Notes under the pieces: model-generated | What the model was told of the DNA's origin: nothing | Databases searched by the model: none | The model's input: the letters and a program-made list of their open reading frames with translations, nothing else | Shown here: positions 50,457-58,909 of the stretch, in pieces | How the letters are laid out: the number at the start of each line of letters is the position of its first letter | Numbering within the stretch: position 1 is the first letter of the stretch | Made by a program: the position numbers and the translations under genes | Assembly (NCBI RefSeq): GCF_018129985.1 | Contig: NZ_JAFCKT010000007.1 | Location: 62,001-126,000 of the forward strand | DNA length: 64,000 nucleotides | DNA from: Bradyrhizobium sp. SZCCT0148 | Lineage (GTDB): Bacteria; Pseudomonadota; Alphaproteobacteria; Rhizobiales; Xanthobacteraceae | Direction: 5' to 3'

Positions 50457-51764
50457 CTATCCGAGCTGAAACACCGGCACCTTCTGCTCATAGCCGCGCA
50501 CCTCGACTTCGCCGAGCGCAACGGCATCGTCACCGTCGTTGCCCAGCGCCTCGCGCACCGTCGCGGAAATCAGGAGCTGCGAACCGAACTCCTTGTTGAG
50601 TGCCTCCAGACGGGAAGCGAAATTCACGGTGTCACCGATCACGGTGTATTCCTTGCGCCGGGGCGAGCCGATATTGCCGGCGACGACCTCGCCGAAATGA
50701 ATGCCGATACCGATGCGAAGCGGCCAGCTCGTCTGCGCGTTGATGCGGTCCATCGCCCTCAGCATCTCGCGGCCGGCGGCGACGGCGCGCTGCGCCGCGT
50801 CTGACGCCTCCAGCGGCGCACCGAACAAGGCAAGAAAGCCATCGCCCAGGAATTTGTTCACGATGCCGCCCTGACGGTCGAGAATGTCCACCAGCACTGC
50901 AAAGGCGCCGTCGAGCCGGTCGACCACCTCCTGCGGAGTGCGGGACTGCGCCCCTGCCGTGAAGCCGCGAAAATCGACGAACATCACCGCGACGCGGCGA
51001 ACATCGCCGCCCCCGCTGGTGCCCGCCGCCATCAGGCGCTCCACCACTTGCGGAGAGACGTGCTGGCCGAACAGGTTCGTCACCTGGTCGCGTGCGTTGG
51101 CCGCCGCGATGCTCGCGGCAAACTGGCGGCGCAGTTGCGCGCCGACGGCGCCCGCCAGCACACCGCAGATCAGGATGACGACGCTGCGCACGGCGTGGAA
51201 ATACACCAGGGGATCGCCGGCCTCGTCCGCCGAATTGTAGTACAGCGCGACGGAGAGAAGCCCGGCTGCAGCCACAAAACCGGTGAATGCAGAGAGCCAG
51301 AAATCGAGCCGCAGGGTCGAAAGGATGACGAAGATGAAGTACATGAGCGGCACGGCGAAACCGAGCGCCTGGCTTGCGCCCATGGTGCGGGTTTGCAGGA
51401 TCAGGATCACGGTCGGCAGTGACGTCTCGATCAGCGTGCCGATGTAGCGCCTGGCGACGGGTACGTCGCGACCGAGCCGCAAATTCTTTCTGATCTGGGT
51501 ATGAACCCAGACCTCGAACAGAATGAAACCGGCAAGCAGAGCATAGACCGCGATAATTCCGTCCGATCCGCGCCATACCCGGTTCACCACGCCGGGGTCG
51601 ATCAGATAGATCGAGGTGAGCAGCAGCATCATGATGCAGCCCGTCAGGATCAGTGCCCGCACCCGCAAGAGCTCGGTGCGCAACACCTCCCGTGTCAACT
51701 CGCGCTCGAAATCCTCCGACAGCACGGCATGGTGCCGCGTCTTCCTACTCGCAAACCTGACCAT
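50457..51764 (-). CDS. Membrane-bound adenylate/guanylate cyclase (class III)
   Basis: 435 residues from ATG 51764 (GAGGGG upstream). About six membrane helices occupy residues 35-220, then a linker with NLFGQHVSPQVVERLM leads to the cyclase domain (about 255-435): AVMFVDFRGFTAGAQ (first metal Asp), VNKFLGDGFLALFG (Lys and second metal Asp) and YTVIGDTVNFASRLE (Asn and Arg). All catalytic residues are present, with Thr at the Asp1018-equivalent, a class IIIb trait. Produces cAMP or cGMP at the inner membrane. It follows the ABC-2 permease gene by 29 nt. Confidence 0.9.
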   Translation of the reverse strand: MVRFASRKTRHHAVLSEDFERELTREVLRTELLRVRALILTGCIMMLLLTSIYLIDPGVVNRVWRGSDGIIAVYALLAGFILFEVWVHTQIRKNLRLGRDVPVARRYIGTLIETSLPTVILILQTRTMGASQALGFAVPLMYFIFVILSTLRLDFWLSAFTGFVAAAGLLSVALYYNSADEAGDPLVYFHAVRSVVILICGVLAGAVGAQLRRQFAASIAAANARDQVTNLFGQHVSPQVVERLMAAGTSGGGDVRRVAVMFVDFRGFTAGAQSRTPQEVVDRLDGAFAVLVDILDRQGGIVNKFLGDGFLALFGAPLEASDAAQRAVAAGREMLRAMDRINAQTSWPLRIGIGIHFGEVVAGNIGSPRRKEYTVIGDTVNFASRLEALNKEFGSQLLISATVREALGNDGDDAVALGEVEVRGYEQKVPVFQLG

Positions 51765-51793
51765 TTGCCCCTCGATTCCGGAAGCATTGTGCC

Positions 51794-52957
51794 TCAATCC
51801 AGGGTGCGGCGGAAGCGGGTCACGGCGATGGTCATGGCGAGCCCCATCAGGGCCGCCAGCGCCAGCGTGTCGAAGTGCAAATTCTGCATGCTCGCCCCCT
51901 TCAGCATGATGGCGCGGACAATGCGCAGATAGTGGGTCAGCGGCAGGCATTCGCCGACATATTGCGCCCAGGTCGGCATGCCCGCGAACGGGAACATGAA
52001 GCCGGACAGCAGAATGCTCGGCAGGAAGAACATCATCGACATCTGCATGGCCTGGAGCTGGTTCTGCACCACGGTCGAGATCGTGTAGCCGATCGACAAA
52101 TTGGTGGTGATGAACAGGGTCGAGAGCAGTGCCAGCAGGAACAGACTGCCGAGCACGGGAACGCCGAACAGGCCGACGCCGATGCCGATGATGAGGAAGG
52201 CCTGCAGGAAGCCGACCAGCACGTAAGGAACGATCTTGCCGAACATCACCTCGACGGGCTTGATCGGCATCGAGAGCAGGCTCTCCATGGTGCCGCGCTC
52301 GACCTCGCGCGTGACCGACAGCGCGGTGAAGATCAGCATCGTCATGGTGAGGATGGTGCCGACGAGACCTGGCACGATGTTGAGGCTTGAGGATGCGGCC
52401 GGATTGTAACGGGCGTGCGCGCGGATCTCGAACGGCATCTCCGGGGGATCGCCGATATAGAGATCGTGCTTGAGCGCAGTCTGCACGATCATGCCGAGCG
52501 AACCGATCGCCGCACTGGCCGCCACCGGATCGGTCGCGTCGGCAGCGACCAGCAGCGCCGGCCTGTCACCACGCCGCACCGCGCGCTCGAAGCCGCGCGG
52601 GATCTCCACGCCGAACAGGACCTTGCCGGATTTCAGGAGGTTGTCGAAATCCTCGACGTCATGGACTTCGTAAAGGAAGCGGAAATAAGCCGTGTTCTCG
52701 AGAGCCTTCAGGATCGAGCGGGCGAGATCGGAGTCCTCCTGCAGCAGCACCGCGCTCGGCAGATGGTGCGGCGTGGTGTTGATGGCGTAGCCGAACAGCA
52801 TCAGCTGCATCACCGGCAGCATCACGATCATCGCGAACGACACGCGGTCGCGCTTGAGCTGGATGAATTCCTTGATCAGCATCGCATAAGAGCGCCGCAG
52901 GAAACCGAAGCGCTCACGGATGTCGCGGCGCGGCGCGGGATGGTCGACGGCACTCAT
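51794..52957 (-). CDS. ABC-2 type transporter permease
   Basis: 387 residues from ATG 52957, overlapping the ATPase stop by ATGA. One membrane helix near the N-terminus (FAMIVMLPVMQLMLFGYAINT), a large periplasmic region (about 60-190) and five helices in the C-terminal half (LVGTILTMTMLIFTALSVTREVERGTMESLL is the ABC2_membrane signature) match the YhhJ/YbhR type. It forms the exporter with the ATPase and the HlyD-like lipoprotein. The substrate is unknown; TetR control suggests a toxic compound. Confidence 0.9.
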   Translation of the reverse strand: MSAVDHPAPRRDIRERFGFLRRSYAMLIKEFIQLKRDRVSFAMIVMLPVMQLMLFGYAINTTPHHLPSAVLLQEDSDLARSILKALENTAYFRFLYEVHDVEDFDNLLKSGKVLFGVEIPRGFERAVRRGDRPALLVAADATDPVAASAAIGSLGMIVQTALKHDLYIGDPPEMPFEIRAHARYNPAASSSLNIVPGLVGTILTMTMLIFTALSVTREVERGTMESLLSMPIKPVEVMFGKIVPYVLVGFLQAFLIIGIGVGLFGVPVLGSLFLLALLSTLFITTNLSIGYTISTVVQNQLQAMQMSMMFFLPSILLSGFMFPFAGMPTWAQYVGECLPLTHYLRIVRAIMLKGASMQNLHFDTLALAALMGLAMTIAVTRFRRTLD

Positions 52958-53886
52958 TGGAAATTGTCCTTGGAGCGCCCCATCAGTTCGATGAACACGT
53001 CTTCCAGCGATGGCGACGATTGGTGCCAGTGCAAGCCGCTTTTTTCCCGCCACGGCGCGATGCTGGCTTCGAGCGCGGCTACGTCGCGGCCGGAAACGTG
53101 GAGCGAGGTACCGAACGGCGCCACCATGTCGATCCCGGGCTTGCCCGTGAGCCCGGCGGAGAGCTCGTTCAGCCCCTCGCCCGTCACGGTGTAGGTCGTC
53201 AGCGCGGATTTCGCGATCACCTGCTCGACCGTGCCGTGCGCGAGCAGATGGCCGTAGGCGATGTAGGCGATCTCATGGCAGCGCTCGGCTTCGTCCATGT
53301 AATGGGTAGAGACCAATACGGTGAGGCCGTCGGCCGCAAGTGCGTGGATCTCGTTCCAAAAGTCGCGCCGCGCCTTGGGATCGACGCCGGCAGTGGGCTC
53401 GTCCAGCAGCAGCAATTGCGGATTGGGGAGCGTACAGGCCCCCAGCGCCAGCCGTTGCTTCCAGCCGCCGGAGAGTTCACCCGCCAGTTGCTCCTCGCGC
53501 CCTGAGAGCCCGATTCGCTTGATCATGTCGCGCGCGGCGCCGCGCGCGTCGGCGAGACCGTAGAGGCGCGCGACGAATTCGAGGTTCTCGCGCACCGAGA
53601 GATCCTGGTACAGGCTGAAGCGCTGGGTCATGTAGCCGACCTGCCGCTTGATCTTTTCGGCGTCGCGCAAAATGTCGTAGCCGAGACAGGTGCCCTCACC
53701 GCTGTCGGGCGTGAGCAGCCCACAGAGGATACGGATGGTCGTGGTCTTGCCCGAGCCGTTGGGGCCAAGGAAGCCGTAGATCGAGCCGCGCTTCACCTGC
53801 ATCGATAGATCGTGCACGACCTCGCGGCCGCCGAACGATTTGGTCAGGCCCTTGACGTCGATTGCGATGCCGTTGTCGCCGTTCAT
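52954..53886 (-). CDS. ABC transporter ATP-binding protein (drug-efflux type)
   Basis: 310 residues. Walker A GPNGSGKTT (about 41-49), signature ELSGGWKQRLALG, Walker B LLLLDEPTAGVDP and switch His in STHYMDEAERC; the DrrA/YbhF type is indicated by VGYMTQRFSLYQDLSVRENL. The C-terminal 80 residues are the extension of that group. It overlaps both neighbouring genes by 4 nt. Confidence 0.92.
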   Translation of the reverse strand: MNGDNGIAIDVKGLTKSFGGREVVHDLSMQVKRGSIYGFLGPNGSGKTTTIRILCGLLTPDSGEGTCLGYDILRDAEKIKRQVGYMTQRFSLYQDLSVRENLEFVARLYGLADARGAARDMIKRIGLSGREEQLAGELSGGWKQRLALGACTLPNPQLLLLDEPTAGVDPKARRDFWNEIHALAADGLTVLVSTHYMDEAERCHEIAYIAYGHLLAHGTVEQVIAKSALTTYTVTGEGLNELSAGLTGKPGIDMVAPFGTSLHVSGRDVAALEASIAPWREKSGLHWHQSSPSLEDVFIELMGRSKDNFQ

Positions 53887-54671
53887 CGCTTGTCCGCCAC
53901 TGGGGTCTTCGGATTGAGATAGACGTCGATCGGTTGTCCAACCCGTAGCGCGTCGGGGCGCGAGGGCCGCGCCTGGATCAGATAGACCAGCTTGCTGCGC
54001 TCATCGAGGCTGTAGATGACAGGCGGGGTATATTCGGCCGACGTCGCGATGAAGTAGATCTTTGCGGTCAGATCGGCCGCGCAGTTGTCGCAGGAGACCC
54101 GCACCGTATCGCCGATCGCAAGCTTCGGCAGCGCGGTCTCCGGGACGAAGAAGCGCAGCTTCATGTTGCCGGGCGGCATGATCGACAGCACCGGACGCTG
54201 CGCCGCCACCATCTCGCCCTCGCGGAAATAGATCTGCTGGATGGTGCCAGCGACGGGCGCAAAGCCCTTGCGCCGCGCCATTCGGGTTTCCGACGTCGCC
54301 ACCCGCGCTTCCGCGACGCGCAAGGCGGACACCGCGGAGTCGAGATTGGCCTGCGTGCCCGAGCCGGTCTTGCTCAGCGAGGCCGCGCGATCGTAGGTCT
54401 GCTGCGCGTTGGCAAGCGTCGCCTTCTGCTGGTTGAGATCGGCGAGCTGGAGATCGTCGTCGACGGAATAGAGGGCATCGCCAACCTTGACTTCATCACC
54501 CTCGCGGACATTGAGCTTCGTGACCCGGCCGGCTTCATCAGGGCTGACGAAAATCATGTCGGCTTCGACCCAGCCCTGAAAGCCGGGATCGCGCTTGTCG
54601 TTGCAGCCGGCAAGGCCGGCTGCGAACACGAGCGCCAATGCACCTAGAGAGAATAGCCGCGACGACCTCAT
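53883..54671 (-). CDS. HlyD-family periplasmic adaptor, predicted lipoprotein
   Basis: 262 residues. A lipobox LAGC places the lipidated Cys at residue 23. GWVEADMIFVSPDEAGRVTKL and LNVREGDEVKVGDALYSVDD form the lipoyl-like half-motif; residues about 75-135 are a coiled-coil hairpin (QQKATLANAQQTYDRAASL in part), and GFAPVAGTIQQIYFREGEMV is the second half. It links the ABC-2 exporter to the outer envelope. It overlaps the TetR and ATPase genes by 4 nt each. Confidence 0.9.
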   Translation of the reverse strand: MRSSRLFSLGALALVFAAGLAGCNDKRDPGFQGWVEADMIFVSPDEAGRVTKLNVREGDEVKVGDALYSVDDDLQLADLNQQKATLANAQQTYDRAASLSKTGSGTQANLDSAVSALRVAEARVATSETRMARRKGFAPVAGTIQQIYFREGEMVAAQRPVLSIMPPGNMKLRFFVPETALPKLAIGDTVRVSCDNCAADLTAKIYFIATSAEYTPPVIYSLDERSKLVYLIQARPSRPDALRVGQPIDVYLNPKTPVADKR

Positions 54672-55342
54672 GTCGTCCTCCGTTCGCCAAAAATCAAATC
54701 GAGATGGACGCGCAGCATCTCCTGCGCGTCGAGCGGCGCGTGCCGCGCAAACAGGCTTTGCCAGATCACCGCGATCATTGCGGGGGCGACCAGGATCTGC
54801 GGATAGCGCGCGAGGTCCTTCTCCCGGATCTCGCCACGGGCGATGCCCAGCTCGATCAGCGCGCGCATGGCGGCGATCCCGCGCGAGACGACCTCGCGGT
54901 AGTAGAAGTCGGCGACGGCGGGAAAGCGCGGCCCCTCCGCCACGATCAGCCGAACCAAATCGCCGCGCCTGGTGCCGATGACTTCTTTCAAGAAATTGCC
55001 GGCAAAAGCCTCGACGAGCTCCCGCACCGATCCCGTCGGCGGCGGCAGCGCAGTCAACTTCGTTACAACGGGCACGATGACGATGCGCACCAGCTCTTCG
55101 AACATCGATTCCTTGTCTTTGAAGTGCAGGTAGATGGTGCCCTTGGCGACGCCGGCACGCTTGGCGATGTCGTCGAGCCGCGTTGCGGCAAATCCGCGGG
55201 CGATAAACTCCTCCATTGCAGCGTCCACGATCGCCGCGCGCCGCTCCTGCGCGCGCGTAGCCCGATTCGATGCAGGCACATCTTCCTGGGGAGGCTTCGC
55301 GCTCTGGGCAGACTCATTGGTCAATTTGGTTGGCTTTCTCAT
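54668..55342 (-). CDS. TetR/AcrR-family repressor of the exporter operon
   Basis: 224 residues. The TetR helix-turn-helix lies at about residues 38-84 (AAIVDAAMEEFIARGFAATRLDDIA, AGVAKGTIYLHFKDKESMF), with a C-terminal ligand domain. It is the first gene of the exporter operon and overlaps the HlyD gene by 4 nt; the 18-bp palindrome 8 nt upstream of its start codon is probably its own operator, giving autoregulation of the whole operon. Confidence 0.92.
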   Translation of the reverse strand: MRKPTKLTNESAQSAKPPQEDVPASNRATRAQERRAAIVDAAMEEFIARGFAATRLDDIAKRAGVAKGTIYLHFKDKESMFEELVRIVIVPVVTKLTALPPPTGSVRELVEAFAGNFLKEVIGTRRGDLVRLIVAEGPRFPAVADFYYREVVSRGIAAMRALIELGIARGEIREKDLARYPQILVAPAMIAVIWQSLFARHAPLDAQEMLRVHLDLIFGERRTT

Positions 55343-55350
55343 GGGTCAAT

Positions 55351-55368
55351 ACTGACTGAACAGTCAGT
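55351..55368. promoter_or_regulatory. TetR-type operator palindrome
   Basis: ACTGACTG-AA-CAGTCAGT has perfect 8-bp arms and lies 8 nt upstream of the TetR gene start. TGACTGAACAGTCA-type sites are typical for TetR/AcrR repressors. Confidence 0.75.
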
Positions 55369-55406
55369 CAACATCAAGCCTGGAGTCCATGGACCGAAAG
55401 ATCGAA

Positions 55407-55440
55407 TTAGTCTTGACTAATATATTAGTATTAGCTAATT
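55407..55440. promoter_or_regulatory. Cluster of TTAG/CTAA palindromes upstream of the ArsR gene
   Basis: TTAGTC-TT-GACTAA (55407-55420), ACTAATATATTAGT (55416-55429) and TTAGCTAA (55431-55438) overlap or adjoin in a strongly AT-rich stretch ending 8 nt before the start codon at 55448. They look like an operator set for the ArsR-type repressor. Confidence 0.6.
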
Positions 55441-55447
55441 GAATGGC

Positions 55448-55783
55448 ATGATTGAAGCCGCTTCAAATCCCGTCACCACCGTGATGCGCGCCCTCGCCGA
55501 TCCGACCCGGCGGGCCGTGTTCGAGCGCGTATTCGAGAGCAAGGAAATCACCGTCGCCGAGTTGACGCGCGGCAGCGGCGTGACCCAGGGCGCGATCTCG
55601 CAGCACCTGAAGTCGCTGAAACAGGCGGGCCTCGTCGCGGAGCGCGCCGAGGGCCGCAACGTCTATTATCGCGCCGCGCCGCAGGGGCTCGAACCGCTGG
55701 TCACCTGGATGGACCATTACGGCGTGTTCTGGCGCGAGCGTTTCCAGAATCTGCGTGACCTCTTGAAGGAGATCGATCCGTGA
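55448..55783 (+). CDS. ArsR-family transcriptional regulator
   Basis: 111 residues from ATG 55448 (a TTG at 55439 would add three). The winged helix (residues 10-85) has ALADPTRRAVFERVF, ITVAELTRGSGVTQGAISQHLKSLK and AEGRNVYYRAAP. No CxC metal-binding motif of ArsR/SmtB sensors is visible, so it is of the non-metal group that is usually paired with an SRPBCC gene, as here (4-nt overlap). Divergent from the TetR operon. Confidence 0.9.
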   Translation: MIEAASNPVTTVMRALADPTRRAVFERVFESKEITVAELTRGSGVTQGAISQHLKSLKQAGLVAERAEGRNVYYRAAPQGLEPLVTWMDHYGVFWRERFQNLRDLLKEIDP

Positions 55784-56244
55784 GTGCCGTGGCCTCCAAA
55801 CTCCAGACCCAGGACATCGTCATCGACGAGGTCTTCCCTCACGCCGCCGCGACGATCTGGAAGGCGCTGACCAGCGCCCAATTGATTGCGCGCTGGCTGA
55901 TGCCGCCGACCGGTTTCGAGGCCGTCGAAGGCAATACCTTCACCTTCAAGACCAATCCGGCCGGCGCGTGGGATGGCACGATTTATTGCCGCGTGCTGGA
56001 GGTCGTGCCGAACCAACGTTTCGCCTATGCCTGGAAGGGCGGCGACGACTGCAATACCGGCTACGGCTCGGCGCTCGACACCGTCGTCACCTGGTCGCTC
56101 ACGCCGGTCGAAGCCGGGACGCGCGTGCGCGTGGTGCATTCCGGCTTCATGACGCCGACGAACGACACGGCTTATCGCAACATGAGCGACGGCTGGGTCA
56201 AGGTGCTGCGACGGCTCGATGCCGTCTCCGGCGAAGACAAGTGA
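55780..56244 (+). CDS. SRPBCC (AHSA1-like) domain protein
   Basis: 154 residues from GTG 55780, overlapping the ArsR stop by GTGA. The START-like fold is indicated by VIDEVFPHAAATIWKALTS, LIARWLMPPTGFEAVEG and a C-terminal helix SDGWVKVLRRLDAV. This family binds hydrophobic ligands; with the ArsR partner it forms a very common pair of unknown role. Cytoplasmic. Confidence 0.88.
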   Translation: MSAVASKLQTQDIVIDEVFPHAAATIWKALTSAQLIARWLMPPTGFEAVEGNTFTFKTNPAGAWDGTIYCRVLEVVPNQRFAYAWKGGDDCNTGYGSALDTVVTWSLTPVEAGTRVRVVHSGFMTPTNDTAYRNMSDGWVKVLRRLDAVSGEDK

Positions 56245-56253
56245 GGCATCGCG

Positions 56254-56667
56254 ATGGACAAGCCCTATACCGGCGGCTGCGCCTGCGGCGCGATCCGCTA
56301 TTCGATTGCCGGCGAGCCCTTCTTCACCAATCATTGTCAGTGCCGAGACTGTCAGCGGGAAAGCGGCAGTGGCCACGGCTCGTACGCGACGTTCGCGCGG
56401 GCCGGCGTCACGGTCACTGGCGAGACCAGGCTTTGGGACATGGTCGGCGACAGCGGCAATGTGAAGACGCGCGGCTTCTGCCCGCAATGCGGCGTCGCGG
56501 TTTACCTGACCTTCGCGGCGATGCCCGACATCTTCACCATCCGCGCCGCAAGCCTCGACGAGCCCGCACGTTACAGGCCGCAGGCTGTCACTTACGCCGC
56601 GCGCGGCCACGGCTGGGACCACCTCGATCCCGACCTTATCAAGTTCGAAGGCATGCCGCCCGGATGA
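56254..56667 (+). CDS. GFA family (glutathione-dependent formaldehyde-activating/CENP-V) protein
   Basis: 137 residues. The zinc ligands of the GFA fold are visible: GGCACGAIRY, NHCQCRDCQRESG and GFCPQCG. The family includes glutathione-binding and S-hydroxymethylglutathione-forming proteins, but most members have no proven activity. It follows the SRPBCC gene by 9 nt and is followed by a converging alcohol dehydrogenase gene. Confidence 0.9.
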   Translation: MDKPYTGGCACGAIRYSIAGEPFFTNHCQCRDCQRESGSGHGSYATFARAGVTVTGETRLWDMVGDSGNVKTRGFCPQCGVAVYLTFAAMPDIFTIRAASLDEPARYRPQAVTYAARGHGWDHLDPDLIKFEGMPPG

Positions 56668-56671
56668 GGCG

Positions 56672-57697
56672 CTAGCCGAAATCAAGCACCATACGGCCAT
56701 CAATCTTGCCGGCCTTCATCCGGTCGAAGACGTCGTTGATCTGCGCGAGCGGCACCTTCGTCACCTCGGCCTTCACCTTGCCGTCGGTCGCGAATGCGAT
56801 GGCTTCGTCGAGGTCACGCCGCGTGCCGACGATCGAGCCGCGCACGGTGATGCGCTTGAGCACGACGTCGAAGATCGGCGTCGGGAATTCGCCCGGCGGC
56901 AGGCCGACGAGGCTGACGGTGCCCTTGCGGCGAACCATCTTCAGCGCCTGCGCGAACGCGGCGGTCGAGACCGCCGTCACCAGCACGCCGTGGGCCCCGC
57001 CGCCGGTTGCCGCAAGAACCTTGTCGACGGCGCCGGCTTCGAGCGCGTTGACCGCGAGATCGGCGCCGGTATCGCGCGCCAGTTCCAGCTTGTCCCCGGC
57101 GATGTCGATCGCCGCGACCTTGAGCCCCATCGCCTTGGCGTACTGGATCGCGACATGGCCAAGCCCGCCGACGCCTGAGATCACGACCCACTCGCCGGGC
57201 CTCGCCTCAGTCTCCTTCAGTCCCTTATAGGTGGTGACACCGGCGCACAGGATGGGCGCGATGGTGGCGAAGTCGACCGTCGCCGGCAGCTTTGCAGCGA
57301 AGGCGGCCGAGGCAATGACATATTCGGCGAAGCCGCCGTTCACGCTGTAGCCGGTATTGTGCTGGTGCTCGCACAGCGTCTCCCAGCCGGTCTCGCAATA
57401 TTCGCAAGACATGCAGGCGTCGTGCAGCCAGGCAACTCCGACGGCATCTCCGACTTTCAAATTCTTCACGCCCGTCCCGAGCGCGGCGACGATGCCGGCT
57501 GCCTCGTGGCCGGGAATGAAGGGCGGTACCGGCTTCACCGGCCAGTCGCCGGAGGCTGCATGCAGATCGGTGTGACAGACGCCGCAGGCCTTCACCTTGA
57601 CCAGAATCTCGCCGGGACCAGGCTGCGGCACCGGCACGTCCTCGATCACGAGCGGCTTGCCGAATTGCTTGACGATTGCGGCTTTCATGGTCGGCAT
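56672..57697 (-). CDS. adhP: Zinc-dependent alcohol dehydrogenase (AdhP type)
   Basis: 341 residues from ATG 57697, which has AGGAGC upstream; ATG 57688 is three codons later. The catalytic zinc site is Cys41 (GVCHTD), His64/Glu65 (GHEAAG) with a further Cys in the LCAGVTTYKG segment; the structural zinc ligands are Cys95, Cys98, Cys101 and Cys109. The Rossmann loop is GVGGLGHVAIQYAKAMG. It interconverts primary alcohols and aldehydes with NAD. Genes upstream are unrelated. Confidence 0.92.
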   Translation of the reverse strand: MPTMKAAIVKQFGKPLVIEDVPVPQPGPGEILVKVKACGVCHTDLHAASGDWPVKPVPPFIPGHEAAGIVAALGTGVKNLKVGDAVGVAWLHDACMSCEYCETGWETLCEHQHNTGYSVNGGFAEYVIASAAFAAKLPATVDFATIAPILCAGVTTYKGLKETEARPGEWVVISGVGGLGHVAIQYAKAMGLKVAAIDIAGDKLELARDTGADLAVNALEAGAVDKVLAATGGGAHGVLVTAVSTAAFAQALKMVRRKGTVSLVGLPPGEFPTPIFDVVLKRITVRGSIVGTRRDLDEAIAFATDGKVKAEVTKVPLAQINDVFDRMKAGKIDGRMVLDFG

Positions 57698-57831
57698 CGG
57701 TCTGCTCCTGTGACTTTGGAGCAGAATAGCGACGACGCCCTCCACGCCTTTGATGGGGGTCAAACAGCACAAAGTTTGCGCAAGCCGGCCCCATCATGAC
57801 ACGACGATGACGACGTGCGGATGCCGGCGTG

Positions 57832-58242
57832 TCAGCTATGAAACTTCAGGCCGTCAACGATCTTGTCGATCACCTTGCGCTCGGCGCGCATCGCGATGCC
57901 GACGAGATTGAGGTCCGCGCGCGCTACCGCCCGCACCGCCTCGCGATTGGCCGCGTCGTGCGTGGTGCTGAACATGTCCTCGGTATAGACCGCCGGCTTG
58001 ACGTTGCGCGCCAGCGCGCGGTCCAGCGCACGCGACAACGCCGGACCGTCGGCGCCGTAGATCAGGATCGGCTGTCCGATCAGGGCATGATATTTCGTGG
58101 CTGATGCGTCTTCATAGGCTTCGCCGATGCATTCGGGAAAAGCCGCGGCGATGCCGCTGGTGAGGAAGGACGCGACGTTGAGCTTTTGCCAGGCTTGAAG
58201 ATCGGTACGGATCACGACCGCGATCTTGGTATCGAATTGCAT
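57832..58242 (-). CDS. DUF2000 family protein (PTH2-like fold)
   Basis: 136 residues. IAVVIRTDLQAWQKLNVASFLTSGIAAAFP and PILIYGADGPALSRALDRAL fit the DUF2000 family, related in fold to type 2 peptidyl-tRNA hydrolases. It has no signal peptide. The activity is not known. The remnant palindrome at 58257 lies just upstream. Confidence 0.8.
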   Translation of the reverse strand: MQFDTKIAVVIRTDLQAWQKLNVASFLTSGIAAAFPECIGEAYEDASATKYHALIGQPILIYGADGPALSRALDRALARNVKPAVYTEDMFSTTHDAANREAVRAVARADLNLVGIAMRAERKVIDKIVDGLKFHS

Positions 58243-58256
58243 GTGGTTCCTCGATT

Positions 58257-58296
58257 GTCATTCCGGATTGGATGCTACGCATCGCCCTGGAATGAC
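58257..58296. repeat. Short family A palindrome
   Basis: GTCATTCCGG at the left and CCTGGAATGAC at the right, separated by ATTGGATGCTACGCATCG; a shrunken copy. Confidence 0.65.
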
Positions 58297-58322
58297 GGCA
58301 AGACGAATCAGCACTCGAAAAA

Positions 58323-58712
58323 TCAACCCTTGGCGTCGCAGGCCCAGGCGCGGATCACGCATTCCTTGCCGCCGTATTTGTAGCATTCGCGCGTGGCGGC
58401 ATTGAGCGAGGCAGAGATCTTCGGCTTGACCGCATAGCCATACGCGCCGCAGGGGTTGGCGAGATCGACCGACATCGCGGCGCAGGCGCGCTTCATCGTC
58501 ACGGTCGTGCAATCGCCCTTGCACTGCTTCTGCGCCGCGGCACGCGCTTCGTGCTCGTGGCCGTAATCAAAAGCCTGGCCATAAGCGCCGCACTTGCCGA
58601 CTGCAATCGCGCCGGCGGCGTGGGCTTCGGTGATGTAGCGGGCGCCCGTGACGGCAATCGAAAGGACAAAGCAAAACATCGCGCAACGGCGCGCGACGGC
58701 GTTCGAAGACAT
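58323..58712 (-). CDS. Secreted DUF4189 domain protein
   Basis: 129 residues. Residues 1-33 form a signal peptide (hydrophobic core AMFCFVLSIAVTGA, cleavage near AHA-AG). The DUF4189 repeat-like region has AIAVGKCGAYGQAFD, A-x-A-x2-QCKGDCTTV and a second copy (NPCGAYGYAV, then ATRECYKYGGKECVI), with eight Cys likely in disulfides. A small periplasmic protein of unknown role. The 110 nt to the next gene contain a family B repeat. Confidence 0.82.
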   Translation of the reverse strand: MSSNAVARRCAMFCFVLSIAVTGARYITEAHAAGAIAVGKCGAYGQAFDYGHEHEARAAAQKQCKGDCTTVTMKRACAAMSVDLANPCGAYGYAVKPKISASLNAATRECYKYGGKECVIRAWACDAKG

Positions 58713-58810
58713 GGAAAATCCCCTCCCCCCAAGGCAGGTGGAGGAACTCTAAGCGCGGGACCGTTTCCAGTTGGTGAACGAGCGGTTGAAATCGAACGAT
58801 CGGGAGGTGC

Positions 58811-58902
58811 CGTAGGGTGGGCAAAGCGAAGCGTGCCCACAAGTCCAGACTGCAATTCGGAGGGATGGTGGGCACGACGCTGTGCGCCTTTGCCCATCCT
58901 GC
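58811..58902. repeat. Intergenic palindromic repeat, family B
   Basis: GTAGGGTGGGCAAAGCG at the left and CGCCTTTGCCCATCCTGC at the right, with inner GTGCCCAC / GTGGGCAC. Relative of 3080-3168, with a few mismatches. It ends 8 nt before the stop of the molybdopterin-binding gene. Confidence 0.78.
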
Positions 58903-58909
58903 GGCAGCG

